From: Phycisphaerae bacterium
Lineage (GTDB): Bacteria > Planctomycetota > Phycisphaerae > Sedimentisphaerales > Anaerobacaceae
Direction: 5' to 3'
DNA length: 48,710 nt
Assembly: GCA_030608075.1 (NCBI GenBank)
Contig: JAUWIU010000005.1
Coordinates: 1-48,710 of the forward strand
Below, piece by piece: positions 1-8,625 of this stretch; within the stretch, counting starts at the first letter, position 1, and each line of letters begins with the position of its first letter. Under the pieces are notes generated by a model. The model was not told where the DNA came from. It saw only the letters and a program-made list of their open reading frames with translations, and made no database searches. Made by a program: the position numbers and the translations under genes.

Positions 1-1124
1 ACCGCCGCGCTCTCGGCAATACCCACATCGTAGAATCTGTCTTTGAACCTCTTGCGAACCAGCCCCCGCCCCGTCCCGTCCCCCCTCGGGGAGGGTATAG
101 CGATTATGCGGTCATCTCTCTCTGCCAGTTCCGCCAAATGTTCGCCGAGCACCATCGTGAAACTCCGTCCGGGGCTCGACTGAGCCGGTTCCACGCTGTC
201 GCCGTTGCCGTTAATCTTAAATGGGCCTGTCGAGTGAAATTTCGGCACGTCCTTTTCAGCAGGAATAAAACCTTTGCCTTTCTGCGTATAAATATGCAGA
301 ATCGCCGGATGCTCAAGGTCCCCCAGCGCCGCAAACAGTCGAATCAGAGAGTCAATATCGTGCCCGTCTACCGGGCCGAAGTACGGAACATCAAGGCTCT
401 CGAACATCTGGCTGGCCGGCAGAACCATACGAATGCTCTTCTTAATCCGCTCTATCGCTTCTTCAACACTTTTGCCTATGACCGGCATATGTTCGAGAAT
501 ATTGCTCGTGGTCTTTCGCAAATCCTCGTAGGTCTGGCTCAGCCGAACCTTTGAAAAGTATTTTGCTAATGCCCCCTGGGTTGAGTCGATTGCCATCGAG
601 TTGTCGTTCAGCACGATAAGCAACTGCCTCCTGACCAGCCCGAGATTGTTCAGTCCCTCGAAGCAAACACCGTTAACGATACTCGCATCGCCCACCAGCG
701 CTACAATCTTATCGTTTTTCTTCTGGTGCATCTGTCCTAACGCCAGCCCGATGGCCGTCGGCACCGCCGTCCCTGCGTGACCGACGGCAAATTGGTCGTA
801 TACGCTCTCATCCGGATTGGGAAAGCCGCTTATTCCATCAACCTGACGCAGCCGCGAGAAATCATCCTTCCTGCCCGTGATGATTTTGTGGGCATAGCAC
901 TGATGCCCGACATCCCACAGAAGTTTATCCTTGCTGAAGTCGAAGACGTAGTGCAGCGCAAGCGTAACTTCCACAACGCCCAGACTGCTGGCCAGATGAC
1001 CGCCTGTTCTGCTCACTGTCGCGAGCATAAATTCCCGTATCTCCTTAGCCAAAGCCTCCAGTTCACTCACCGACAGTTTCTTCAAACCATCAGGGCTGGT
1101 TATTTGTGCCAAAAGTTCGCTCAT
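1..1124 (-). CDS. dxs: 1-deoxy-D-xylulose-5-phosphate synthase, N-terminal part (runs off window start)
   Basis: This thiamine-diphosphate enzyme joins pyruvate and glyceraldehyde 3-phosphate, the first step of the MEP isoprenoid pathway, in the cytoplasm. About 374 codons are visible; the C-terminal part lies outside the window. The translation shows RTGGHLASSLGVVE (residues 39-52), LLWDVGHQCYAHKI, the GDA-x26-NDN thiamine-diphosphate motif (145-175) and, at the window edge, DVGIAES with the glutamate expected for cofactor activation. The start is the ATG at 1124, and the protein begins like other DXS proteins; the nearest purine run (AGGA) abuts the ATG, so the ribosome site is weak. Oddities: before GTG the usual MPSGTG segment reads IPSPRGDGTG, a small G-rich insertion, and the usual E-Q-H of the IAEQHA motif is E-S-A. 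The family assignment is firm. Confidence 0.9.
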   Translation of the reverse strand, partial: MSELLAQITSPDGLKKLSVSELEALAKEIREFMLATVSRTGGHLASSLGVVEVTLALHYVFDFSKDKLLWDVGHQCYAHKIITGRKDDFSRLRQVDGISGFPNPDESVYDQFAVGHAGTAVPTAIGLALGQMHQKKNDKIVALVGDASIVNGVCFEGLNNLGLVRRQLLIVLNDNSMAIDSTQGALAKYFSKVRLSQTYEDLRKTTSNILEHMPVIGKSVEEAIERIKKSIRMVLPASQMFESLDVPYFGPVDGHDIDSLIRLFAALGDLEHPAILHIYTQKGKGFIPAEKDVPKFHSTGPFKINGNGDSVEPAQSSPGRSFTMVLGEHLAELAERDDRIIAIPSPRGDGTGRGLVRKRFKDRFYDVGIAESAA

Positions 1125-1562
1125 TCCTGTAGCTATCCGCAGCACCAAAAGTAAAATTCTTCAAGAAATTCCAATACGTTTAATTCTAACAGCTTATCTC
1201 AAAAATACCACTGGTAAAAAACACTTTTTTGGCACCAAAGAAACAGCCCGCCCTAATTATGGAATAGCTCAACGTCCGACTACCATACAAGCAATAACAG
1301 CAGTCAAACAGGATGAAATATGGTTGAAGCCGAAAACGAAAGGGTAACAACGCCGCTGCCTATCTGTAATTATGGCAGATATGACCCCGGACGCCGCTCA
1401 ATCAACACCGAGACATCGAAGCACCAAAGCACGCCCATCGCAGAGGCACCGAAAGACAATAATGATAATAATCTCGACAGCCATAAATTCTACCTTAGCC
1501 CATTTTTTTGTGAAGGCCTCTCATTTTCATGTTGTTTTTGCTTTTCCCGAATTAACTGCGTT
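1125..1562. other. gene-poor spacer upstream of dxs
   Basis: This stretch separates the divergent dxs and PfkB transcription units. It is rich in A and T near 1180-1260 and includes an open frame from 1320 whose translation shows no recognisable domain before the DUF6788-like part. I see no convincing promoter with both boxes, although TAGAAT on the minus strand near 1190 could serve as a -10 for dxs. Confidence 0.4.
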
Positions 1563-1772
1563 ATGCGAGGCAGTGTTGTCCTCATAGGAATGAGAAACAA
1601 ACAAAGCTGTTTCTCGCTCAATAAGAACAAAAAGACCCAGTTGATTTACCTCGGGAAAAACAGACAGGCAAGGGCAAAGGAATACTCAGAAAACTACAAA
1701 AAACTTCGTGCTATCGTTGAGCAAATGGCTATGATTAACATGACATTGTTAAAGGAAAACGCCTGCCTTTAG
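1563..1772 (+). pseudogene. probable remnant of a DUF6788-family small protein
   Basis: The translation from ATG 1563 (about 69 residues) begins MRGSVVL and ends with KKTQLIYLGKNRQARAKEY followed by SENYKKLRAIVEQMAMINMTLL. This resembles the C-terminal half of DUF6788 proteins, which share a start like LRGSL, a Cys-rich middle, a K-T-x-x-I-Y-L segment and a W/Y-x-E-N-Y-x-x-x-R helix. The Cys-rich middle is mostly missing (one Cys), and the same frame extends upstream to 1320 through unconvincing sequence, so I read it as decayed. Such genes are often found beside mobile elements (general knowledge), but no transposase is visible here. It could also be chance similarity. Confidence 0.35.
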
Positions 1773-1796
1773 CCCACAATAAGGCAGCGAGAACTT

Positions 1797-1937
1797 ATGA
1801 CTGTCGAGCAATTAAGGATAGTCAGGGAAATTGTTATGGATGCAATTGGGCTTTGGAAATTGAATCCATTTGAGAAAAGGACAAGGCAGCAGTGGCCGAA
1901 TAAGCGTAAATGGATACAACCAAGCGCCGAATACTAA
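1797..1937 (+). CDS. small ORF of unknown function (46 aa)
   Basis: A 46-codon frame (ATG 1797, TAA 1935-1937) lies between the DUF6788-like remnant and the PfkB kinase gene. The product begins MTVEQLRIVREIVMDAIGLW and has a basic, Trp-rich C-terminal half (QQWPNKRKWIQPS). I do not recognise it. The composition looks protein-like, but there is no clear ribosome-binding site. It may be part of the same decayed element as the upstream remnant. Confidence 0.25.
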   Translation: MTVEQLRIVREIVMDAIGLWKLNPFEKRTRQQWPNKRKWIQPSAEY

Positions 1938-1975
1938 TCACTCAGAAGAAGTGTTGTTAATCGGAGAGTAAAGCA

Positions 1976-2881
1976 ATGTCATTGTTAGTAACCGGTTCGA
2001 TTGGTATTGATACGGTTGAGACGCCTTACGGCGTCAGTGAGAACTGCCTTGGTGGTTCGGCGGTATATTTCAGTATGGCGGCGAGTTTTTTTTCGCCGGT
2101 CAGACTTGTCGGGGTTATCGGCTCGGACTGTCCGTTTAATCTGACTGAGGTTTTTGCCGGCAGGGACATTGACCTAACGGGCCTCGAGACCAGAGCGCTA
2201 AGCAAGACGTTTCGGTGGAAAGGCTTATATCATGGAACGATGAACGAAGCTATTACGGACAAGGTTGAGCTGAACGTTCTTAGCGAGGCCCCTCCAACGG
2301 TTCCGGAGTCCTTCAGGAACAGCAGGTTTGTTTTCCTTGCGAACACTGCTCCGGACCTTCAGCATAAATTGCTGGACCAGATTGAGCCGGGCGCTTTTGT
2401 TGCGGCTGATACGATGAACTGCTGGATTCACGGGCATCTTGATGAGTTGAAATCGCTGCTCAAGAGGATTGACTGCCTGATAATCAATAAGGATGAGGCC
2501 AGGGAGCTGGCTGCGGATAGGAATCTGATAAGTGCGGCCGAGAAGGTTCTGACGATGGGGCCCGGTACGGTCATTATCAAGAAAGGTCAGTCGGGCTCGA
2601 TAACGGTCGACTCCGGCGGTGAAAGATTCATTCTGCCGGCTTTTCCGACTCTCGAGGTGAAAGACCCCACCGGCGCCGGCGACAGCTTCGCAGGTGCCTT
2701 AATGGGGTATCTGGCACAGGCGGGGCGAACGGATTTTGGGGCGTTGAAGACCGCTGTTGCCTACGGCACTGTCGCGGCCTCCTTCACGATTTCAGAATTT
2801 TCGTTAGAAGGGTTAACCTCAATAGACAGAGCCAACATCGACAACAGATTCGAGATGCTGCGGAAGCTAACGCAGTTTTAG
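1976..2881 (+). CDS. PfkB-family carbohydrate kinase
   Basis: This is a predicted ATP-dependent sugar or nucleoside kinase of the ribokinase/PfkB superfamily (301 aa, the usual length). The first signature region is ENCLGGSAVYFSMAAS near residue 24-39, and the second is DPTGAGDSFAGA at 230-241, which holds the anion hole GAG and catalytic base D236. The substrate cannot be told from sequence. The start is ATG 1976, preceded by GGAGAG at a suitable distance. It is the first gene of a same-strand run with thpR (12-nt gap), recA and alaS, so cotranscription is likely. No membrane segment is seen. Confidence 0.9.
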   Translation: MSLLVTGSIGIDTVETPYGVSENCLGGSAVYFSMAASFFSPVRLVGVIGSDCPFNLTEVFAGRDIDLTGLETRALSKTFRWKGLYHGTMNEAITDKVELNVLSEAPPTVPESFRNSRFVFLANTAPDLQHKLLDQIEPGAFVAADTMNCWIHGHLDELKSLLKRIDCLIINKDEARELAADRNLISAAEKVLTMGPGTVIIKKGQSGSITVDSGGERFILPAFPTLEVKDPTGAGDSFAGALMGYLAQAGRTDFGALKTAVAYGTVAASFTISEFSLEGLTSIDRANIDNRFEMLRKLTQF

Positions 2882-2893
2882 TCGGTGGATGTG

Positions 2894-3460
2894 ATGCGGG
2901 TGTTCATAGCGACAGATATCGGTGAGAACGTCAGAAGAGCGATAAGCGACCTGCAACAGCAGTTGCGCAGCAAAGCTGATATTAACAAAAGCGATGTTAA
3001 GTGGGTAAGGCCCGAGCGGATACATCTGACGTTGAGATTTCTCGGCGAGGTGGAAGACAAGAGAATTGTCTCGGTCTGTGATGCGGTCAGAGACGCCGTT
3101 AGCCGGCATGAAAGCTTCGAGCTTGATGTGGAATCGGTCGGTTACTTTGGCGGCAAAAGTGCGCGGGTCTTGTGGGTCGGCACAGGCCGGGGAAGTGACA
3201 ATCTGCATCGGCTGCAAAAAGATATTGAGGGAAAGCTGGCTTTGGCCGGCTGGTCGAAGGAAACAAGGGAGTTCTCGGGCCATCTGACGCTGTGCAGGAT
3301 AAGAAAGCCGACAGCGGCTGTTAAGTTGGCAGAAATGAGCGAGGCCTACAAGGATTTTAAGGTCGGTAGGATAGGAGTTGATTCGGTTTGTGTTTACGAG
3401 AGCCAGTTGAGGCCGAGCGGCCCCATTTATACTGTGTTGGGCAAATTCAAATTACAATAA
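2894..3460 (+). CDS. thpR: RNA 2',3'-cyclic phosphodiesterase
   Basis: This is a member of the 2H phosphoesterase (LigT) superfamily, which opens 2',3'-cyclic phosphate ends of RNA; 188 aa is typical. The two diagnostic H-x-T motifs are HLTLRFLG (H44, T46) and GHLTLCR (H130, T132). The start at ATG 2894 gives MRVFIATD, the classical N terminus; a GTG at 2885 is in frame but less likely, because GGTGG sits just upstream of 2894. The gene follows the PfkB kinase with a 12-nt gap and precedes recA by 31 nt. Confidence 0.92.
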   Translation: MRVFIATDIGENVRRAISDLQQQLRSKADINKSDVKWVRPERIHLTLRFLGEVEDKRIVSVCDAVRDAVSRHESFELDVESVGYFGGKSARVLWVGTGRGSDNLHRLQKDIEGKLALAGWSKETREFSGHLTLCRIRKPTAAVKLAEMSEAYKDFKVGRIGVDSVCVYESQLRPSGPIYTVLGKFKLQ

Positions 3461-3491
3461 AGAGAACAAGGGAAATCGGAGAGGAACAGAA

Positions 3492-4514
3492 ATGACGAAG
3501 ACAAAGAAGACCGAGACAGCTCCGAAGGCAGCGAGCAAAGAGGCTGCTTTACAGCGTGTTATAGCGCAGATCGAAAAGCAATACGGTCAGGGAGCTATAA
3601 TGCAGATGGACGAACATAGGTATGCCCGGATTGAGGGTATCAGCACAGGTTGTTTGTCCCTCGACCTCGCGCTTGGCGGGGTGGGCATTCCATGCGGGCG
3701 GGTTACGGAATTGTTCGGCCCGGAGTCATCCGGGAAGACGACTCTGGCGCTTCACGTGATTGCGAACGCCCAGCGCACGGGCGGCATCGCGGCATTTATC
3801 GATGCCGAACATGCCCTGGATACGACCTGGGCCAAGAGACTGGGCGTTAATGTTGGCGGTTTGCTGGTCAGCCAGCCCGACACGGGTGAGCAGGCACTCG
3901 AAATCACCGAGATGCTAATCAGGTCAAATTCGGTAGATGTCATAGTCATTGATTCTGTCGCGGCATTGACACCTGCAGCCGAAATTGAAGGCGAGATGGG
4001 AGCCCACCACATGGGACTACAGGCAAGATTGATGAGCCAGGCGCTGCGAAAGCTGACCGCGGTCATCGGCAAGAGTAAAACGGCCCTTATTTTCATAAAT
4101 CAGATTCGGATGAAAATCGGTGTGATGTTCGGCAATCCGGAGACAACGACCGGCGGGAGGGCGCTGAAATTTTACACCTCTGTGCGACTGGATGTAAGAC
4201 GACTGGCAACGATAAAGGACGGTGCCGGAGCTGTTGGAAGCAGAATCCGGGCGAGAGTGGTAAAGAACAAGATTGCCCCGCCTTTCCGTGACACCGAGTT
4301 CGATATTATGTTCGACAGCGGAATCAGCTACGAAGGTGACCTGCTTGACCTGGGCATTGGCTGCGACCTCGTGCAAAAAAGCGGCGCCTGGCTGAATTAC
4401 GGCGATATTCGGCTCGGCCAGGGCAGAGAAAACGCGAAAAAGTACCTGGCTGAAAATGCCGATTTGTGCGAAGAGTTGAAGAATAAAATACTCGCCGCCA
4501 AAGGGCTGGTGTGA
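3492..4514 (+). CDS. recA: recombinase RecA
   Basis: RecA forms ATP-dependent filaments on single-stranded DNA, promotes strand exchange and triggers the SOS response. The protein is 340 aa, typical length. Walker [10 protein letters not shown] lies near residue 76, [12 protein letters not shown] is the Walker B region, and the L1/L2 loop regions are represented by [20 protein letters not shown] and [20 protein letters not shown]. In the L1 region the common GDSH/GDAH reads GAHH, a mild deviation. GGAGAGG lies a few bases before ATG 3492. alaS follows on the same strand; recX, which separates recA and alaS in enterobacteria, is absent. I saw no obvious LexA operator upstream. Confidence 0.98.
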   Translation: MTKTKKTETAPKAASKEAALQRVIAQIEKQYGQGAIMQMDEHRYARIEGISTGCLSLDLALGGVGIPCGRVTELFGPESSGKTTLALHVIANAQRTGGIAAFIDAEHALDTTWAKRLGVNVGGLLVSQPDTGEQALEITEMLIRSNSVDVIVIDSVAALTPAAEIEGEMGAHHMGLQARLMSQALRKLTAVIGKSKTALIFINQIRMKIGVMFGNPETTTGGRALKFYTSVRLDVRRLATIKDGAGAVGSRIRARVVKNKIAPPFRDTEFDIMFDSGISYEGDLLDLGIGCDLVQKSGAWLNYGDIRLGQGRENAKKYLAENADLCEELKNKILAAKGLV

Positions 4515-4562
4515 GGCGTGAAGCATATCTCGTCAAACAAGAGCAGGGAAAGGAAATATAAA

Positions 4563-7289
4563 GTGCCAGGTGCCGGGCAGATAAGAAGCACTTTTATAGA
4601 TTTTTTTAAGAGTAAACACCACGAGTTCATTCCCAGTTCGCCTATAGTTCCGAGTGACGATGAAACCCTGCTTTTTGCCAACGCCGGGATGAACCAATTT
4701 AAGGACATTTTCCTCGGACTATCAAGGGCGCAGTGCCGGCGGGCGGTAAACAGCCAAAAATGCCTGCGGGTAAGCGGAAAGCACAACGACCTGGAAGAAG
4801 TCGGCAAAGATACCTATCACCATACCTTTTTCGAGATGTTAGGAAATTGGTCGTTCGATGACTATTTCAAGGCAGAAGCGATAGAATGGGCGTGGGAGCT
4901 TCTTACGAAAGTATGGGGCATCGACCCGCAGAGACTCTGGGCAACGGTTTTTCAGGGAGATGCACAAGACAATCTGCCGGACGATGCACAAGCTAGGCAA
5001 CTTTGGTCGAAAGTAACAGGCATTGCCGAGGAGCGGGTTCTTCTTGGCGGGAAAAAAGATAATTTCTGGGAAATGGGCGAGACGGGTCCGTGCGGGCCGT
5101 GCAGTGAAATACATATCGACCTTGGGGCCGATATGTGTGATAAAAAGGATGTGGCAGGGCATAAATGTGCTGTCAACGGCGGCTGCGCAAGGTTCATCGA
5201 ATTGTGGAACCTCGTCTTTATTGAGTATAATCGCACCGAGGACGGAAAACTCGTTGCCTTGGGCGCCAGATATGTCGATACCGGTGCAGGCCTGGAAAGA
5301 ATAGCGGCGGTACTGCAGAACAAAAGCAGCAACTATGACACCGATTTATTCATACCGATAATGAACGCTATTCGTGAAGTCACGGGCTTCACATATAGTA
5401 ACCAATTAGATAATCCAATCGATATTGCTTTCAGGGTTATAGCAGACCATATTCGCTCGTTAACGTTTGCGATAACCGATGGCGCGACGCCCTCGAATGA
5501 CGGAAGGGGTTATGTTATCCGGCGTATACTTCGCCGTGCTGCCAGGTTCGGCAAAGTTCTTGGTATGCACGGGCCCTTTATCTACAGGTTAGTGCCGGTG
5601 GTAGCCGAATGTCTGGGTGATGCATTTGGTGAAATAAAAGAAAGGGCCGAACACGTCTCGACCGTAATCGAGGCTGAAGAAACCAGTTTCCACGTGACTC
5701 TGGACAGGGGTATACTCATTTTCAGTGAGGCCGCGGCCCGTGCCCAAAAAGCCAAAAACAGAATCATTAGTGGCCAAGATGCCTTCCAACTTTACGATAC
5801 TTACGGGTTCCCCCTCGACCTGACACAGCTTATGGCAGCGGAGCGAGGCTTCAAAGTTGACACAGGCAAATTTGATGAATTGATGGACCAGCAGAGAACA
5901 CGCGCAAGGGCGGCGCAGAAGTCATCTTCTTTAATGGTAGCGTTGGCTGATGCTGAACTGCCGGCGACTGATGACGTTCATAAGTACTATGCTGAGCACT
6001 GTGACGGCACGATAGTCGGCTTTGTGGGGACGGATGGTTTCAAGACCGAGGGCACGATTGAAGCCGGCGCCGAGGTGGGCATTGTCACTGATAAGAGTTG
6101 CTTTTATGCCGAGGCAGGCGGGCAGGTCGGCGAGTGCGGCATTATCGAGTCGCAGCACGCCCGATTTGTCGTTGAGGATACCACGAAGATAGCCAACTGC
6201 GTTATTCATCAGGGGCGAATGGCTGAGGGGCGATTAGGCGTCGGTGAAAAGGTACGTGCGATAGTCAGCAAAGATAGAAACTCCATCAAGAAGAACCACA
6301 CCGCCACCCACCTGCTCCAGTGGGCACTGCAGCAAGTTTGCGGCAGGTCGGTGGCACAGCAGGGAAGTCTTGTTTGCCCGGAGTATCTTAGATTCGACTT
6401 TACCTGCCCCAAGGCTCTAACGAGCAAACAGATAAAGAAGGTTGAGAATCTGGTCAGGGAAAAGATTGCCGAAGATTTGCATGTAACCTGTGTGGTGATG
6501 CCGAGAGAAAAGGCAGAGACGCTTGGTGCGATGGCACTATTCGGTGAGAAGTATGGCAGTGAGGTTCGGGTGGTTGCCATCGGTGCTGAGGATGATAAGC
6601 AGGTGAGCGAAGCTTTGAGCAAGGAGTTTTGCGGCGGCACGCACGTTGAAAGCATCGGCTCTATCGGCGGCTTTAAGATAATCAAGGAGGAGAGCATTTC
6701 GGCCGGCGTTCGCAGGATTACGGCACTTACCGGGCGGGGATTGGCCGCATACTTTGAACAGCGAAGCGAGATTGTCGATGAGCTGTCGGCAACGCTGAAG
6801 GTCCCTGCCGAAAAAGTTGCGGGCCGCGTCAATCGGTTAATCGATGAGAACAAGAAACTTTCGAAGCAACTAAAGACTGCGGCTCGCCAGGCGGGTAGTG
6901 ACATCATTGGCCAGGCAAGGAAGCTTTTTGAGCGATGCGAAAGAATCGGGGAAACATCCGTGGTTGTCGCCCGGCTGCCAGCTACTTCGGCTGAGCAGGC
7001 GCGGCAGGCAATTGATATGGTCAAAAAGAAAGCGAAGTCGGCTGTTGTGGTTTTTGGATTTGCCGACCAGGGCAGGGCAGCTTTGCTAACGGGAGTTACC
7101 GATGATTTGGTAAAGAAGGGCTTAAGGGCCGACGACATTGTCAAGCAGATAGCCCCGATAGTCGACGGCGGCGGCGGCGGGCGGCCGCAAATGGCACAGG
7201 CAGGCGGGAAAACCCCCAAGAAAATCGATGAAGCGCTTGATAAGGCCAGGCAGATAATCAGGCAAAAGCTAAACAGCGCTTCAGATTAA
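4563..7289 (+). CDS. alaS: alanine--tRNA ligase
   Basis: AlaRS charges tRNA-Ala and edits mischarged Ser/Gly-tRNA. With the start used here it has 908 aa. The class II catalytic domain is at the N terminus (TLLFANAGMNQFKDIFLG, NSQKCLRVSGKHNDLEEVG), and the editing domain has the zinc-type motifs HTATHLL (about 579) and CGGTH (about 690-694). The C-terminal C-Ala domain ends in a glycine-rich GGGGGGRPQMAQAGG. The start is uncertain: GTG 4563 has AGGGAAAGGA 8 nt upstream and its product aligns with the usual AlaRS N terminus, while an in-frame GTG at 4518 would add 15 residues and lie 3 nt after recA. The 3' end overlaps the convergent hisD stop by 4 nt. Confidence 0.97.
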   Translation: MPGAGQIRSTFIDFFKSKHHEFIPSSPIVPSDDETLLFANAGMNQFKDIFLGLSRAQCRRAVNSQKCLRVSGKHNDLEEVGKDTYHHTFFEMLGNWSFDDYFKAEAIEWAWELLTKVWGIDPQRLWATVFQGDAQDNLPDDAQARQLWSKVTGIAEERVLLGGKKDNFWEMGETGPCGPCSEIHIDLGADMCDKKDVAGHKCAVNGGCARFIELWNLVFIEYNRTEDGKLVALGARYVDTGAGLERIAAVLQNKSSNYDTDLFIPIMNAIREVTGFTYSNQLDNPIDIAFRVIADHIRSLTFAITDGATPSNDGRGYVIRRILRRAARFGKVLGMHGPFIYRLVPVVAECLGDAFGEIKERAEHVSTVIEAEETSFHVTLDRGILIFSEAAARAQKAKNRIISGQDAFQLYDTYGFPLDLTQLMAAERGFKVDTGKFDELMDQQRTRARAAQKSSSLMVALADAELPATDDVHKYYAEHCDGTIVGFVGTDGFKTEGTIEAGAEVGIVTDKSCFYAEAGGQVGECGIIESQHARFVVEDTTKIANCVIHQGRMAEGRLGVGEKVRAIVSKDRNSIKKNHTATHLLQWALQQVCGRSVAQQGSLVCPEYLRFDFTCPKALTSKQIKKVENLVREKIAEDLHVTCVVMPREKAETLGAMALFGEKYGSEVRVVAIGAEDDKQVSEALSKEFCGGTHVESIGSIGGFKIIKEESISAGVRRITALTGRGLAAYFEQRSEIVDELSATLKVPAEKVAGRVNRLIDENKKLSKQLKTAARQAGSDIIGQARKLFERCERIGETSVVVARLPATSAEQARQAIDMVKKKAKSAVVVFGFADQGRAALLTGVTDDLVKKGLRADDIVKQIAPIVDGGGGGRPQMAQAGGKTPKKIDEALDKARQIIRQKLNSASD

Positions 7290-8614
7290 AATCCTCGCCG
7301 GATTTTAACACTTTTTGCGTGGGCATCGAGACTTTCGCTCTCGGCCAGCCGGATGATGTGCTCGGCGCTTTCCTGTAGTTTCTTTTTATCGTATTCGATA
7401 ATGCTTGTCGATTTTACGAAGTCATTGCTGGTCAGTGCGCTGGAGAATTTTGCCCTCATTCCGGTGGGCAGAGTATGGCTTGGCCCGGCCCAGTAATCAC
7501 CTACGGCGACGGGGCTGTAATCACCGATGAATATCGCACCGGCATTTTCAATCCGCTCGGCAATCTGTCTGCTTTTGTCGCCGCACTGAATTTCCAAATG
7601 CTCCGCCGCCAAATCGTTAGCAAGGTCGACCGCCTGAGCCATGTCTTTGACAACAATGATTGCTCCGAACTCCTGCAGGGACGTGGCAGCATCTGAGGCC
7701 CTTGGCAATTGCCGGATTTGCTTCTTCAATTCCTGGAGAACACATACGGCGATTAATTCCGAGTCGGTTATGACTATGGCGGTACTATCTGAGCCATGCT
7801 CGGCCTGGCTGAGCACATCTGCGGCAACCCAGCCCGGCCTGGCCTTGTCATTGGCGATTATCAACACCTCGCTCGGCCCGGCCATGGAATCGATGCCGAC
7901 ATAGTCACCGGATACAATCTTTTTGGCGGTCTGAACCCACTGATTGCCGGGTCCCACAATCTTGTCAACCTTTGGGATGGTACCTTCTTCGTAGGCCAGG
8001 GCCGCGACTACCTGTGCGCCCCCAACGCGGTAAACCTCGTAAGTTTGTAGTTCACAGCAGACGGCCAAGGTCACCGGATGAATAGTTCCATTGTATCTTG
8101 GCGGCGATACCACGATAATGTCGTGGGCTTTGACGCCTGCAACTAATGCTGGCACTGCTGTCATTATGACCGTCGAGGGCAGTGGAGCTGAGGCGCCCGG
8201 CACGCAGATTCCCACCTTCTTAATCGGCGTGTACCTGATTCCGGGATGCCTGCGATTTCCGATAAAGATTTCTTGTTGATATTTTCTTACATTTTCAATT
8301 GCCCGCCGAATCGAGTTCAGCAGTTCGCTGTTGTTATCCTGAATTTCGGCGTGGGCCGTTTGCAGATTGTGTTTTGGAACTTTGAATTCGTCAGGTCTCA
8401 AGTCAACGTGGTCAAACTTCTTCGTATATCTGCTTACTGCCTCATCACCATTCTCGGCAACATCGCGAACAATCTTCAATACGTCACGGGCGCACTGGCT
8501 GTCATACCCGGCAAACCTTCCGGACGATGATTTTTCCCGGCGGAATCTTTCTAACCTTTTATCATAATCCGCTTGTAACGGCGAGATGAGGATTTTGTCG
8601 AGCTCTTCGGGCAC
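7286..8614 (-). CDS. hisD: histidinol dehydrogenase
   Basis: HisD catalyses the last two steps of histidine biosynthesis, the NAD-linked oxidation of L-histidinol to histidine, with zinc. The 442-aa product has family blocks in order: CVPGASAPLPSTVIMTAVPA, GPGNQWVQTAKKIV, DSMAGPSEVL, LSQAEHGSDS, NDLAAEHLEI (the Glu-His catalytic pair) and VGDYWAGPSHTLPTG. The start is GTG 8614, with AAGGA seven bases upstream. No other his genes are in the window, so this is a stand-alone pathway gene at the end of a minus-strand run that starts with aconitase. It lies 11 nt behind the unknown exported protein, so cotranscription is likely. Confidence 0.96.
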   Translation of the reverse strand: MPEELDKILISPLQADYDKRLERFRREKSSSGRFAGYDSQCARDVLKIVRDVAENGDEAVSRYTKKFDHVDLRPDEFKVPKHNLQTAHAEIQDNNSELLNSIRRAIENVRKYQQEIFIGNRRHPGIRYTPIKKVGICVPGASAPLPSTVIMTAVPALVAGVKAHDIIVVSPPRYNGTIHPVTLAVCCELQTYEVYRVGGAQVVAALAYEEGTIPKVDKIVGPGNQWVQTAKKIVSGDYVGIDSMAGPSEVLIIANDKARPGWVAADVLSQAEHGSDSTAIVITDSELIAVCVLQELKKQIRQLPRASDAATSLQEFGAIIVVKDMAQAVDLANDLAAEHLEIQCGDKSRQIAERIENAGAIFIGDYSPVAVGDYWAGPSHTLPTGMRAKFSSALTSNDFVKSTSIIEYDKKKLQESAEHIIRLAESESLDAHAKSVKIRRGF

Positions 8615-8625
8615 GGTTTTATCCT

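Noticed and set aside
6209-7219. Minus-strand ORF of 336 codons opposite alaS
   Set aside because: Its Ser/Pro/Cys-rich translation is a typical shadow of a strongly coding strand; AlaRS motifs fix the true frame.
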